Shown here piece after piece: positions 14,860-20,494 of a stretch of 20,494 nt of DNA. Source of the DNA: Armatimonadetes bacterium UBA5352. GTDB taxonomy: Bacteria > Armatimonadota > Zipacnadia > Zipacnadales > UBA5352. Each line of letters opens with the position of its first letter. The first letter of the stretch is position 1. Made by a program: the position numbers and the translations under genes. The stretch is from contig DHPY01000117.1 of the NCBI GenBank assembly GCA_002411015.1, positions 6,119 to 26,612 of the forward strand. The letters run 5' to 3'. The notes under the pieces were generated by a model, which made no database searches, had not been told where the DNA came from, and saw only the letters and a program-made list of their open reading frames with translations.

Positions 14860-16179
14860 ATGTCGGGCGATGCGCCCCCCGCCTTGCGGCGCGAGCGGCA
14901 TCACATCGCGTTCCTCGCGCTGGTGGCGATCATCGGCATTGCGGCGGCGGGGATCGCGTTCCTCTACCTCGATCAGCCGCTCTGCGAGGCCGTCCATCCG
15001 CGCGCCATGACGCCGTTTTGCCAGACGTTGCTCAGGCTCGCGACCTGGGCGGGCAACTGGCAGCTTGCGCCGCTGATCGTGGCGGTCATGCTCCTGGCGA
15101 GTGGCAGACACTGGCAGCGGCTCCTGAGGACTCTCGCCGCCGCCTATCTTGTGCGGACGGCGCTGGTGGAGTGGCTGAAGCTCATGACGGGGCGGCCCCG
15201 GCCGCGCCTCCTTCCGGACGCGTCGGTCTTCGAAGGTTTCGGAGGCGGAAGCTCCTTCCCCTCGGGCCACGCCTCGTTCAGCTTCATGGCGGCTCTGATC
15301 ATCGCAGCATGGTTCCCGCGCTGGCGCTGGCCCGCCTGGGTCATCGCGGCGCTTATCTCGCTCAGCCGGATCCCCTCCAGGGCGCACTTCATGTCCGATG
15401 TGATCGTGGGAGCGGCCATCGGCATCGTCGCGGCTGGCCTCTTCCTGTGGGTCTGGCCGCCGATGACAGATGAGACGCGCGAGGCAATCGAGGAAGAGGA
15501 GCGGCGTCATCGCACGAGACGGGAGGAGTGGCTGATGTCATTCGAGGGGCAGTCGGCCGCAGCTCGCTCGCGGCGCCGCGCAGTGCGCATGCTGATCGTC
15601 ATGCTCTTCATCGCCGCGACGCTCATCTCATACTGGTTCGTCGACCGGATCCCCGGGTTCTGTCACAATGCATTCTTCCAGCACCCGACGACACAACTGC
15701 TGGGGCAGATGGGGCGCCACCTGGGAACGTGGGATCTCGGGCCGCTGCTGCTGGCGATCGCGCTGCTCGCGGCAGGCGCGCGATGGCGGCGGCTGCTGCT
15801 GACGGTCGTCGTGGGTTTCGCGGTACAGACGAGCCTGACAGAGGGCATCAAGTGGCTCGTGGGGCGCCCACGGCCGTCACAGGTTGATGCACCGACCATG
15901 TTCTGCGGCCCCGGTACCGATTACCACTCATTCCCATCGGGGCATGCGTCCTTCATCTTCGTCTTCTGCACGATCTGCGTCCACTACTTCCCCCGGGCGC
16001 GGTGGCCGCTGATGGCTCTGGCGGTCTTCGTGGCGGCCTCGCGCGTGGTGGTTGCCGCGCACTACCCCTCGGACGTGATCTTCGGGGCGCTGATCGGCGT
16101 GCTGTCGGGGTGGCTCGTGCTGGCGATCTGGCCGGCGGTGACGGATCGGGCAGAGGAGGAGGCGGACGGTGAGGCCTGA
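14860..16179 (+). CDS. Membrane protein with two tandem PAP2 phosphatase domains
   Basis: This 439-residue polytopic protein consists of two homologous halves. Each carries a complete PAP2 active site. Half 1: K107 with R114-P115, PSGH 134-137, SR 169-170 with H176 and D180. Half 2: K331 with R338-P339, PSGH 359-362, SR 394-395 with H401 and D405. A charged linker (about 204-242, rich in Glu and Arg) joins them. Single-domain relatives (PgpB, BacA-independent C55-PP phosphatases, phosphatidate phosphatases) are about 200-250 residues and dephosphorylate lipid phosphates at the outer face of the inner membrane. ATG 14860 has GGAGG 5 nt upstream. The substrate is unknown; undecaprenyl pyrophosphate recycling is a reasonable guess. 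Confidence 0.92.
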   Translation: MSGDAPPALRRERHHIAFLALVAIIGIAAAGIAFLYLDQPLCEAVHPRAMTPFCQTLLRLATWAGNWQLAPLIVAVMLLASGRHWQRLLRTLAAAYLVRTALVEWLKLMTGRPRPRLLPDASVFEGFGGGSSFPSGHASFSFMAALIIAAWFPRWRWPAWVIAALISLSRIPSRAHFMSDVIVGAAIGIVAAGLFLWVWPPMTDETREAIEEEERRHRTRREEWLMSFEGQSAAARSRRRAVRMLIVMLFIAATLISYWFVDRIPGFCHNAFFQHPTTQLLGQMGRHLGTWDLGPLLLAIALLAAGARWRRLLLTVVVGFAVQTSLTEGIKWLVGRPRPSQVDAPTMFCGPGTDYHSFPSGHASFIFVFCTICVHYFPRARWPLMALAVFVAASRVVVAAHYPSDVIFGALIGVLSGWLVLAIWPAVTDRAEEEADGEA

Positions 16180-16184
16180 CGGAG

Positions 16185-16203
16185 GGCGGGCTGGAAGCCC
16201 GTC
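16185..16203. repeat. Short palindromic repeat, copy 2
   Basis: GGCGGGCTGGAAGCCCGTC lies 5 bp after the PAP2 stop. It differs from copy 1 (1891-1909) at one stem base, keeping a G:T wobble, and is followed by ACTACG where copy 1 has GCTACG. Both copies sit just after a gene end, as is typical of REP elements. Confidence 0.6.
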
Positions 16204-16299
16204 ACTACGAACGGCGACGGCGAACGGCGCGTGGCGGGCTCGAAAGGCTCGGGCGGCCTCTCCGAACAACCAGCGACGGATGTCGTGCCAGGCCCCGCC

Positions 16300-16411
16300 G
16301 GTACAAAGAGAGAGGGATGCGCCGGGGGGAAGAGCGCATCCCTCGGCACCCCCGAAAGGGTGCCAAACCTCAGAAACTCGGTCCGTCTTAGTCTCGCCCC
16401 CAACGTCAGAC
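16300..16411 (-). ncRNA. Candidate small RNA with three hairpins
   Basis: A near-consensus minus-strand promoter (16418-16446) predicts a transcript from about 16411 that ends at an intrinsic terminator near 16303, about 110 nt long. Hairpin 1 pairs 16407-16412 with 16380-16385 (GGUCUG/CGGACC) and has GGGGG in its 21-nt loop. Hairpin 2 is GGCACCC-N6-GGGUGCC (16345-16364). Hairpin 3 is an 11-bp perfect stem (16312-16322 with 16334-16344), loop UCUUCCCCCCG, followed by UCUCUUUGU. No minus-strand gene follows (the PAP2 gene is on the opposite strand), so it is not a leader. The C-rich terminator loop resembles the SD-targeting loops of some sRNAs. No known RNA family is recognised. Confidence 0.5.
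16312..16344 (-). terminator. Intrinsic terminator of the sRNA candidate
   Basis: A perfect 11-bp stem (GAGGGATGCGC and its complement) with an 11-nt loop is followed on the minus strand by TCTCTTTGT. The plus strand has no T-run after the stem, so the direction is minus. Confidence 0.6.
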
Positions 16412-16417
16412 CCGCAC

Positions 16418-16446
16418 AATATAGCGGTAGACGGTGCCCCTGTCAA
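16418..16446 (-). promoter_or_regulatory. Strong sigma-70-like promoter, minus strand
   Basis: On the minus strand, TTGACA (16446-16441) and TATATT (16423-16418) are separated by exactly 17 bp. This is the closest match to the -35 consensus in an otherwise GC-rich region. It points away from any protein gene and towards the hairpin cluster at 16312-16412. Confidence 0.7.
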
Positions 16447-16750
16447 GCACGAATCCCTGTCGGGCGGAGCAAATCGTCGCATATCGTCCGTCATTGGCGG
16501 TTTTGTGTGCGAGCGAGAAGCGAGGGGCCCTGCCGGAGGTGCTCCTGCGGGTCTGAGAGCGTTCTGAGCGTACTTCACCGGTCTTAGTGCATGGCGAACT
16601 TCGGCAACGGGATCAGCCCCTCGGAGCACGACTTCGGCCCGTTCGATGAGGACGTCATACGGATGGGGCTAGCAGGGAAGCTCACCTCTCCCTGACGACT
16701 CTGCACTACGCACACCTGTGATATGGGCGCAGACGCGTCTTACGGCGTCT

Positions 16751-16900
16751 TGGAGGGTCCCGTGAAGCGTGAGGTTCCACCCCGGCCCATGTCGCTTGTC
16801 GTTCGCGAGGCGGCGGAGAGTACGTGGGCCGGTGGAATCTCACGCCCTGGCGCGCCTCATTCCTCGCGCCGAGAAACGACATCGAGGGGCGGCCCCTCCA
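16751..16900. repeat. Cluster of mutually complementary segments
   Basis: Three complementary pairs overlap here. 16767-16790 pairs with 16824-16845 (core GTGAGRTTCCACC, about 21 of 22 with a 2-nt bulge). 16790-16810 pairs with 16862-16881 (core CGCGAGG). 16751-16760 pairs with 16891-16900 (9 of 10). The first two are interleaved and would form a pseudoknot or alternative folds if transcribed. CCGGTGGAATC from the first set recurs at 17001-17011. No convincing gene is present between 16447 and 17030. Confidence 0.4.
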
Positions 16901-17084
16901 GGACGACTCAAGCCGCCCCTCCTGATGCCCGATCACCCCTTCGGATGACGCGCATTGCCCGCCTCTGAGAGCGATTGCCGGGATTCACTGAAGAACGAAT
17001 CCGGTGGAATCAGGATGTGTTACTCGCGTGAACGTGGGTATAGTGAGAGTGTGGTGGTAGGGTTGGCTATGGGGAGGTAAGAGG

Positions 17085-17204
17085 ATGGAGACTCGGGACC
17101 CCGTCAAGCTTTCGTGGACGCAGCTCAGTTCGTGGATCGGGTGGGCTGTCATCGGCCTGTCCAGCGCACTCATGGCGGCGACAATCTTCCTGCCGCATGG
17201 GTAG
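17085..17204 (+). CDS. Small single-pass membrane peptide (39 residues)
   Basis: ATG 17085 is preceded by GGGGAGG (17071-17077) at 7 nt, one of the best RBS matches in the window. The peptide starts METRDPVKLSWTQLSS, continues with one hydrophobic helix (about 17-36, WIGWAVIGLSSALMAATIFL) and ends PHG. A weak -10 (TATAGT, 17039-17044) lies upstream, and a strong hairpin follows the stop by 6 bp. This RBS, TM helix and terminator order supports a real gene. No family is recognised. It could be a regulatory membrane microprotein. Confidence 0.5.
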   Translation: METRDPVKLSWTQLSSWIGWAVIGLSSALMAATIFLPHG

Positions 17205-17210
17205 ACGCAA

Positions 17211-17250
17211 AGCGGCGGGGCCGGTCACCCAGCAAACCGGCCCCGCCGCT
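17211..17250. terminator. Bidirectional terminator hairpin
   Basis: AGCGGCGGGGCCGGT (17211-17225) pairs perfectly over 15 bp with 17236-17250 around a 10-nt loop. It lies between the plus-strand microprotein stop (17204) and the minus-strand DUF4139 gene stop (17271), so it probably ends both transcripts. T-tracts are poor on both sides (TTGCGT on the minus strand). Confidence 0.65.
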
Positions 17251-17270
17251 GCAGCCGTTCCCTCAGTCCA

Positions 17271-18890
17271 TCAGCCCCGCACGAGCACGCTGTAGACGTA
17301 CGTCATCTCCACCGTCTCGCCCGGAGGCAGCGGCAACTCCCACGTCAGGCGCGAGCGCGGGTTCGCCTGCTGCAGGCCGGCCGCGAGCTTCTCGACCTCC
17401 GCCTGCGGCGATGTCTCCTGCACCTCGCCGGTCAGCGTCTTCTTCACCTCGACCGTGACCTCGCGATCGAGATGACTGCGCATCGTCAGCGTTCCCTGCA
17501 CCGTCACGCGATCGTAGCGATTGCCGCGCACGTTCTGTGCGCCGGGCTCGCGGTTGATCTCAAGCTCAAGCTCCTCGGCAGCGATCCCGAGCGCCTGGGT
17601 GATCTTCAGCAGCGTCTCGGCGCCGCGGGCGGTGTAGTTGAGCGTTGACTGCCCGAGGATCCGGCCATCCTGCATCGTCTCCGCCGGAGCGGTCGTCCAC
17701 GGCATCCCCGTCTCGTTGGTCAGCCGCAGGCTGTGCCAGACGATCTGGCGCTGCTGCGCATCTGGCCCACGGTACTGATCGTACTCATCAACGTAATCCG
17801 GGATCTCCCACGTGTAGACGTCCTCATGGGGTACGCGCTGGCTGAAGAGCGGGTAGTAGCCGGTCTCCCCGAAGGCGAGAGTGACGTTCTCCAGCGGGTA
17901 GAAGAACAGGTCCTCGGCCTCGACGCCCACCGCAGGCGCGCCGTAGTCGGGCATCGGCCCCATGCCATACATCTCCATCGGCACATTCATCGCCACCTGC
18001 GCCATCGCCGGCGCCTCGCGGCGCATGTACTCCTGCTGGCCGCTGTAGAGCGAGTTCAGGAAGCTCGCGAGGTCCTCGCGCTGCGCGAGGGGGCTGATGA
18101 CGTTCATGAACTCGAGGTGCGGGAAGCCGGTGACAAGCTCCACACGGGTGTTCTCAAGGTCCTCGACCTCGTTGATGATGACGGCCTTGGTGGTGAGCAG
18201 CGCGCTGTCGTCACTGGAGATGTCCACGCGGTAGCTCGGCGCCCAGGTGATCCCGCGCGTGAGGTAGCTCACGGATACCCCGGCCCCGCCTGCGGGCTCG
18301 CGGAGATCGCCCACGATCGCGGCGTGCATGGCGCCGGTCGGGACCTCTGTCCGCTGGCGATTGAGGAAGACCACGGTCTCCACGCGGTGCATCTCCACCG
18401 CCATGACGCCGTTATCGGTCCTGAGGAGCAGCACGCCGGGGCCGGAGGGCGGCATGATCGAGGTGTCCATCGGCCGCGGCGGCATGGCTTCGGGCTTCGA
18501 GAACGAGACGATCGTGCCGGTGACCTCGTTGCGGCCCTCGCCGCTGAGGCGGATGCGCGCGCGCTCGCCGGTATTCGCGCGGATCAGGTCCTCGATGGAG
18601 TAGACGCCACGGGTTGCCGTGCCCGGGACCTTGCGCGAACGCAGGTTGCCGAACTGCACGCCCTGATCCCACCCGAGCCAGAGCGTGCCGTGGACCGCGG
18701 GCGGCAGCGGGCCGATCTGAACCTCGCCGCGGGTATCGGGCAGCTCACCCACGCGGGTGAAGAAGCCGAACCCGTTCTTGAACAGCGCGACCGACTGGAC
18801 CTGTGTGTCTACCAGCGCCGGCGCATCCTCCTGCGCCAGCACCGGGAGTGTCAGCGCGACAAGCAGCAGTGTGACCAGCATGCGCTTCAT
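17271..18890 (-). CDS. Secreted DUF4139 domain-containing protein
   Basis: This 539-residue exported protein has a clean signal peptide (MKRMLVTLLLVALTLPVLAQ). An N-terminal beta-rich part includes VALFKNGFGFFTRVGELP (about 34-51). The DUF4139 core contains SYLTRGITWAPSYRVDIS, the family's most conserved segment, and a conserved C-terminal strand region ends NPRSRLTWELPLPPGETVEM. The family is widespread in bacteria and poorly characterised; the DUF4140-type coiled-coil N-terminus of MuiA-like proteins is absent here. AGGAGGAG upstream of ATG 18890 supports the start. A decayed relative lies directly upstream, implying a former tandem pair. Function is unknown; surface or periplasmic location is inferred from the signal peptide. 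Confidence 0.9.
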   Translation of the reverse strand: MKRMLVTLLLVALTLPVLAQEDAPALVDTQVQSVALFKNGFGFFTRVGELPDTRGEVQIGPLPPAVHGTLWLGWDQGVQFGNLRSRKVPGTATRGVYSIEDLIRANTGERARIRLSGEGRNEVTGTIVSFSKPEAMPPRPMDTSIMPPSGPGVLLLRTDNGVMAVEMHRVETVVFLNRQRTEVPTGAMHAAIVGDLREPAGGAGVSVSYLTRGITWAPSYRVDISSDDSALLTTKAVIINEVEDLENTRVELVTGFPHLEFMNVISPLAQREDLASFLNSLYSGQQEYMRREAPAMAQVAMNVPMEMYGMGPMPDYGAPAVGVEAEDLFFYPLENVTLAFGETGYYPLFSQRVPHEDVYTWEIPDYVDEYDQYRGPDAQQRQIVWHSLRLTNETGMPWTTAPAETMQDGRILGQSTLNYTARGAETLLKITQALGIAAEELELEINREPGAQNVRGNRYDRVTVQGTLTMRSHLDREVTVEVKKTLTGEVQETSPQAEVEKLAAGLQQANPRSRLTWELPLPPGETVEMTYVYSVLVRG

Positions 18891-18933
18891 GGTGCTCCTC
18901 CTCCAGTATCCATGCGTCTGCTATGCCGGCACG

Positions 18934-19157
18934 TTAGATCGTGAACGTGTAGCTGATCTCAAGCGTCTCGCCCGGTGGCAGCGTCAGCACCCAGGTCAGG
19001 CGGCTGCGCGGATTGACGCCGCTGAGCCTTGCGGCCTGTTGCTCCCTGCGGGCACCAAAGCCTTCGCGCTGATCGCCCCCGTCTCCTCGCTAGAGATATC
19101 CACAAGGTAGCTCGGGATCCACGAGATGTCCCCGCTGACGTAGTTCACGGCCGCCCG
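18934..19157 (-). pseudogene. Remnant of a second DUF4139 gene
   Basis: Two pieces of a DUF4139 paralogue survive in different frames. About 19157-19060 reads VNYVSGDISWIPSYLVDISS then EETGAISAKAL, matching the intact gene's VSYLTRGITWAPSYRVDISS region. About 19040-18934 reads EQQAARLSGVNPRSRLTW, then VLTLPPGETLEISYTFTI and a stop, matching the intact gene's C-terminus. The intervening 200 or more residues and the whole N-terminus are missing, and a frame change separates the pieces. It is therefore a deletion derivative of a former tandem duplicate, diverged enough not to be a recent copy. Confidence 0.75.
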
Positions 19158-19197
19158 GCATCGGGAGCGCCGGGTGCTCCACAATCGCCAAAATCGC

Positions 19198-19226
19198 TTG
19201 ATACAATCCTCCATGTGTTGTATTGT
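19198..19226 (+). promoter_or_regulatory. Sigma-70-like promoter with an overlapping palindrome
   Basis: TTGATA (19198-19203), a 17-bp spacer and TATTGT (19221-19226) lie 36 bp upstream of the GTG at 19262. ATACAA (19201-19206) and TTGTAT (19218-19223) form an inverted repeat running from the -35 into the -10, so a repressor site is possible. Confidence 0.55.
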
Positions 19227-19261
19227 TCTGACAGTCTCGTGCAGAAAGGAAGGACTCTCTC

Positions 19262-19951
19262 GTGAAGCCATCTGGGATGTTGGTGCTATGTGCGGTTCTC
19301 GTAGCTGCCAGTGCTGTGCATGCCTCCGTAGCGGCGTGCCCCTGCATCGAGCTCGGCGGACGGCCGTTCGCTCCGGCACTTCTGCTGCCTGCCCACAGTC
19401 TGTCAGGTGATGATCTGCGCCACATCGGCGGTGTTGAGTTCCTATCGTTGTCAGCCCTGGCTGAATCGATGGGCGGCACGCTCTCCCGCAGCGCCACGCC
19501 GGGAGTCGATCTTGTGTTGGAGGCTCAGGGTTACAGGAGGGAGTTCTCAGTCCACAAACCTGACGAGTACTGGCTACTGCCCGATCTATTGGAGCTTGTG
19601 CCGGAACTCGCCCCTGCGTTCAGTGCCTCTGTTGCGCCACACGTGGGCTCTAGGGACGCATCAGCTGCCTCATTCAGGTCGGCCCAAGTCCGGCAAGCAC
19701 CTACTGATCCCTTGGCGCAGTGGCTTTTCGGTGGCTACCGACTTCTGGCCGCGAGCGGTTCGAGCGGCACATCACAGTCTGCCTACTCTCCTGCAGGCAG
19801 TGGCGGCGGATATTGGCCGAGCTACTTCGGCGGCGTGGGCAGCCGAGGCGGGTACGCGCCCGGTGGCGGAGGCAACGTGTCAGTTCGGGGCTATTACCGC
19901 AAGGATGGGACTTACGTCAGGCCACACACCCGCTCCGCGCCCAGAAGATGA
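19262..19951 (+). CDS. Small secreted protein with a copper-amine-oxidase-N-like segment and a C-terminal YRKDGTYV motif
   Basis: This 229-residue exported protein is of unknown function. The signal peptide covers about 1-24 (hydrophobic core LVLCAVLVAASAV). Residues about 57-97 (VEFLSLSALAESMGGTLS and onward) resemble one copper-amine-oxidase-N-type repeat, a fold often used in cell-envelope proteins. A Gly/Ser/Tyr-rich low-complexity stretch follows (about 163-204). The tail VRGYYRKDGTYVRPHTRSAP (207-226) is a short motif I recall at the ends of many small secreted bacterial proteins. GTG 19262 has AAGGAAGG 8 nt upstream and a promoter further up. It stands alone. A structural or surface role is inference only. 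Confidence 0.75.
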   Translation: MKPSGMLVLCAVLVAASAVHASVAACPCIELGGRPFAPALLLPAHSLSGDDLRHIGGVEFLSLSALAESMGGTLSRSATPGVDLVLEAQGYRREFSVHKPDEYWLLPDLLELVPELAPAFSASVAPHVGSRDASAASFRSAQVRQAPTDPLAQWLFGGYRLLAASGSSGTSQSAYSPAGSGGGYWPSYFGGVGSRGGYAPGGGGNVSVRGYYRKDGTYVRPHTRSAPRR

Positions 19952-20009
19952 GCGGCGGGCTGCCGCGCGAGTGGCGCAAGTGGTGAAACGGGGTTCCCGC
20001 AGAATCAGC

Positions 20010-20038
20010 TTTACAGAAGCCCCGCGCGCTGCTATAAT
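20010..20038 (+). promoter_or_regulatory. Strong promoter of the tRNA-Val gene
   Basis: TTTACA (20010-20015), a 17-bp spacer and a perfect TATAAT (20033-20038) predict transcription from about 20045, some 15 nt before the mature tRNA 5' end. This is the best -10 in the window. Confidence 0.8.
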
Positions 20039-20059
20039 AACCGTCCACAGGCTGTGTGT

Positions 20060-20134
20060 GGGCGCTTAGTTCAGGGGAAGAACGCCACCTTGACACGGTG
20101 GAGGTCGGAGGTTCAAGTCCTCCAGCGCCCACCA
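20060..20134 (+). tRNA. tRNA-Val (anticodon GAC)
   Basis: The cloverleaf is complete: acceptor GGGCGCT/AGCGCCC (20060-20066, 20124-20130), D-stem GTTC/GAAC, anticodon stem CCACC/GGTGG with loop TTGACAC, T-stem GGAGG/CCTCC with loop TTCAAGT, discriminator A and encoded CCA (20132-20134). The anticodon GAC (20092-20094) reads GUC (and GUU by G:U wobble), so it is Val. Confidence 0.95.
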
Positions 20135-20153
20135 TTACGATGGTTTGATCGGC

Positions 20154-20174
20154 CTGGAGGTTCCTCCAGCGCCC
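20154..20174 (+). repeat. Partial copy of the tRNA-Val 3' end
   Basis: GGAGGTTCCTCCAGCGCCC (20156-20174) repeats the tRNA T-arm and acceptor 3' strand (20107-20130) with five loop bases missing. It also forms a 7-bp hairpin CTGGAGG-TT-CCTCCAG. GCCCACCATT, the tRNA tail plus its flank, recurs at 20219-20228. Partial tRNA-end duplication can mark old integration at a tRNA gene. No integrase is in view. Confidence 0.4.
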
Positions 20175-20418
20175 GGCAGCAATCAATGGAGTGGATGGGC
20201 CCGGTGCATACGCCCGGTGCCCACCATTGATGCAGGAGGCCCGGAGAGCTTCTCCAGGCTTGACCATGATCTGGCGGTGCGGTGGGGCCTGAGACGTCCG
20301 TTCCGGATAAGACAACAGCCATACGACGTGCGGTGGGCCTGCCAGGCCGTATTCCCAGTGCCCACCGGTCACATCAATTGACGATGAAGTCGTGCGCGGC
20401 CCTGGTATGGCCGAGAAC

Positions 20419-20471
20419 ATCCATGACGATACACCCGCCCCGCATCCTGTCATGGATGGGGGCTTTTCGTT
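20419..20471 (+). terminator. Intrinsic terminator with an overlapping alternative stem
   Basis: GCCCCGCATCC (20437-20447) pairs with GGATGGGGGC (20454-20463), with one bulge and a 6-nt loop, followed by TTTTCGTT. A perfect 9-bp alternative stem ATCCATGAC/GTCATGGAT (20419-20427, 20449-20457) shares bases with it, so the two cannot form together. The remaining 20175-20418 holds no supportable gene. Confidence 0.6.
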
Positions 20472-20494
20472 GTAGGACAGGCTTTCCGGTTGTG

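Noticed and set aside
16062..16403. Minus-strand 113-codon open frame starting near the sRNA promoter
   Set aside because: It runs through the terminator hairpins into the antisense of the PAP2 gene, is Ser/Pro/Arg-rich and has no RBS; the non-coding reading is better.
16591..16695. 34-codon plus-strand frame (MANFGNGISPSEHDFGPFDE and onward)
   Set aside because: The composition is protein-like, but there is no RBS, promoter or recognisable family. It could be a gene fragment but is too weak to annotate.
16723..16968. 81-codon plus-strand open frame over the complementary-repeat cluster
   Set aside because: It has no RBS or family resemblance, and its sequence is dictated by the inverted repeats.
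19917..20453. Minus-strand open frame containing GAGGLEPPTSTVSRWRSS
   Set aside because: This is the well-known false protein produced by translating the complement of a tRNA gene; the sequence lies over tRNA-Val.
1..20494. CRISPR array, complete insertion sequence, rRNA or prophage genes
   Set aside because: No regularly spaced direct repeats, transposase, integrase, rRNA or phage structural genes were seen.

Overview
The window looks like a chromosomal segment of a GC-rich, diderm (Gram-negative-type) bacterium. A TolC-family outer-membrane protein next to a membrane-fusion protein and a MacB-like ABC exporter implies an outer membrane. Codon usage is strongly G/C-ending in all main genes. 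The phylum cannot be fixed from the sequence. A secreted protein with a copper-amine-oxidase-N-like patch, an N-terminally extended bacterial GH15 enzyme and many short GC-rich palindromic repeats would fit groups such as Armatimonadota or Planctomycetota, but that is inference. Four stretches show convincing sigma-70-like promoters (TTGACA-17-TATATT, TTGACA-17-TACGAT, TTGATA-17-TATTGT, TTTACA-17-TATAAT), so housekeeping promoter recognition looks conventional.

Layout. 1-323: non-coding, with a long inverted-repeat element. 324-1876 (+): translationally coupled RraA-like aldolase and D-2-hydroxyacid dehydrogenase. 1877-2127: convergent intergenic region with three palindromic elements. 2128-7805 (-): a tight five-gene operon marR - tolC - membrane-fusion protein - ABC ATPase - FtsX/MacB permease, a tripartite efflux system with its own regulator. 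8029-11627 (-): GDP-mannose supply genes manC - manB - manA, covering fructose-6-P to GDP-mannose. 11756-14152 (-): cytosolic GH15 glucoamylase-like enzyme. 14449-14701 (-): frameshifted remnant of a secreted protein. 14860-16179 (+): membrane protein with two complete PAP2 phosphatase domains. 16180-17084: gene-poor, with a compact minus-strand small-RNA candidate and a cluster of complementary repeats. 17085-17204 (+): probable 39-residue membrane peptide. 17271-18890 (-): secreted DUF4139 protein, followed upstream by the decayed remnant of a second copy (18934-19157). 19262-19951 (+): small secreted protein of unknown function. 20060-20134 (+): tRNA-Val(GAC), with its own promoter and a downstream terminator.

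How the genes work together. The GH15 enzyme could release glucose from stored alpha-glucan, and the man genes turn hexose phosphate into GDP-mannose for surface polysaccharide. The PAP2 protein could recycle undecaprenyl pyrophosphate or another lipid phosphate used in envelope synthesis. The efflux operon and the secreted DUF4139 protein are also envelope-related. The most novel-looking item is the minus-strand RNA candidate at about 16300-16411. It has a near-consensus promoter, three hairpins, a possible G-loop/C-loop kissing contact and an intrinsic terminator, all within about 150 bp.
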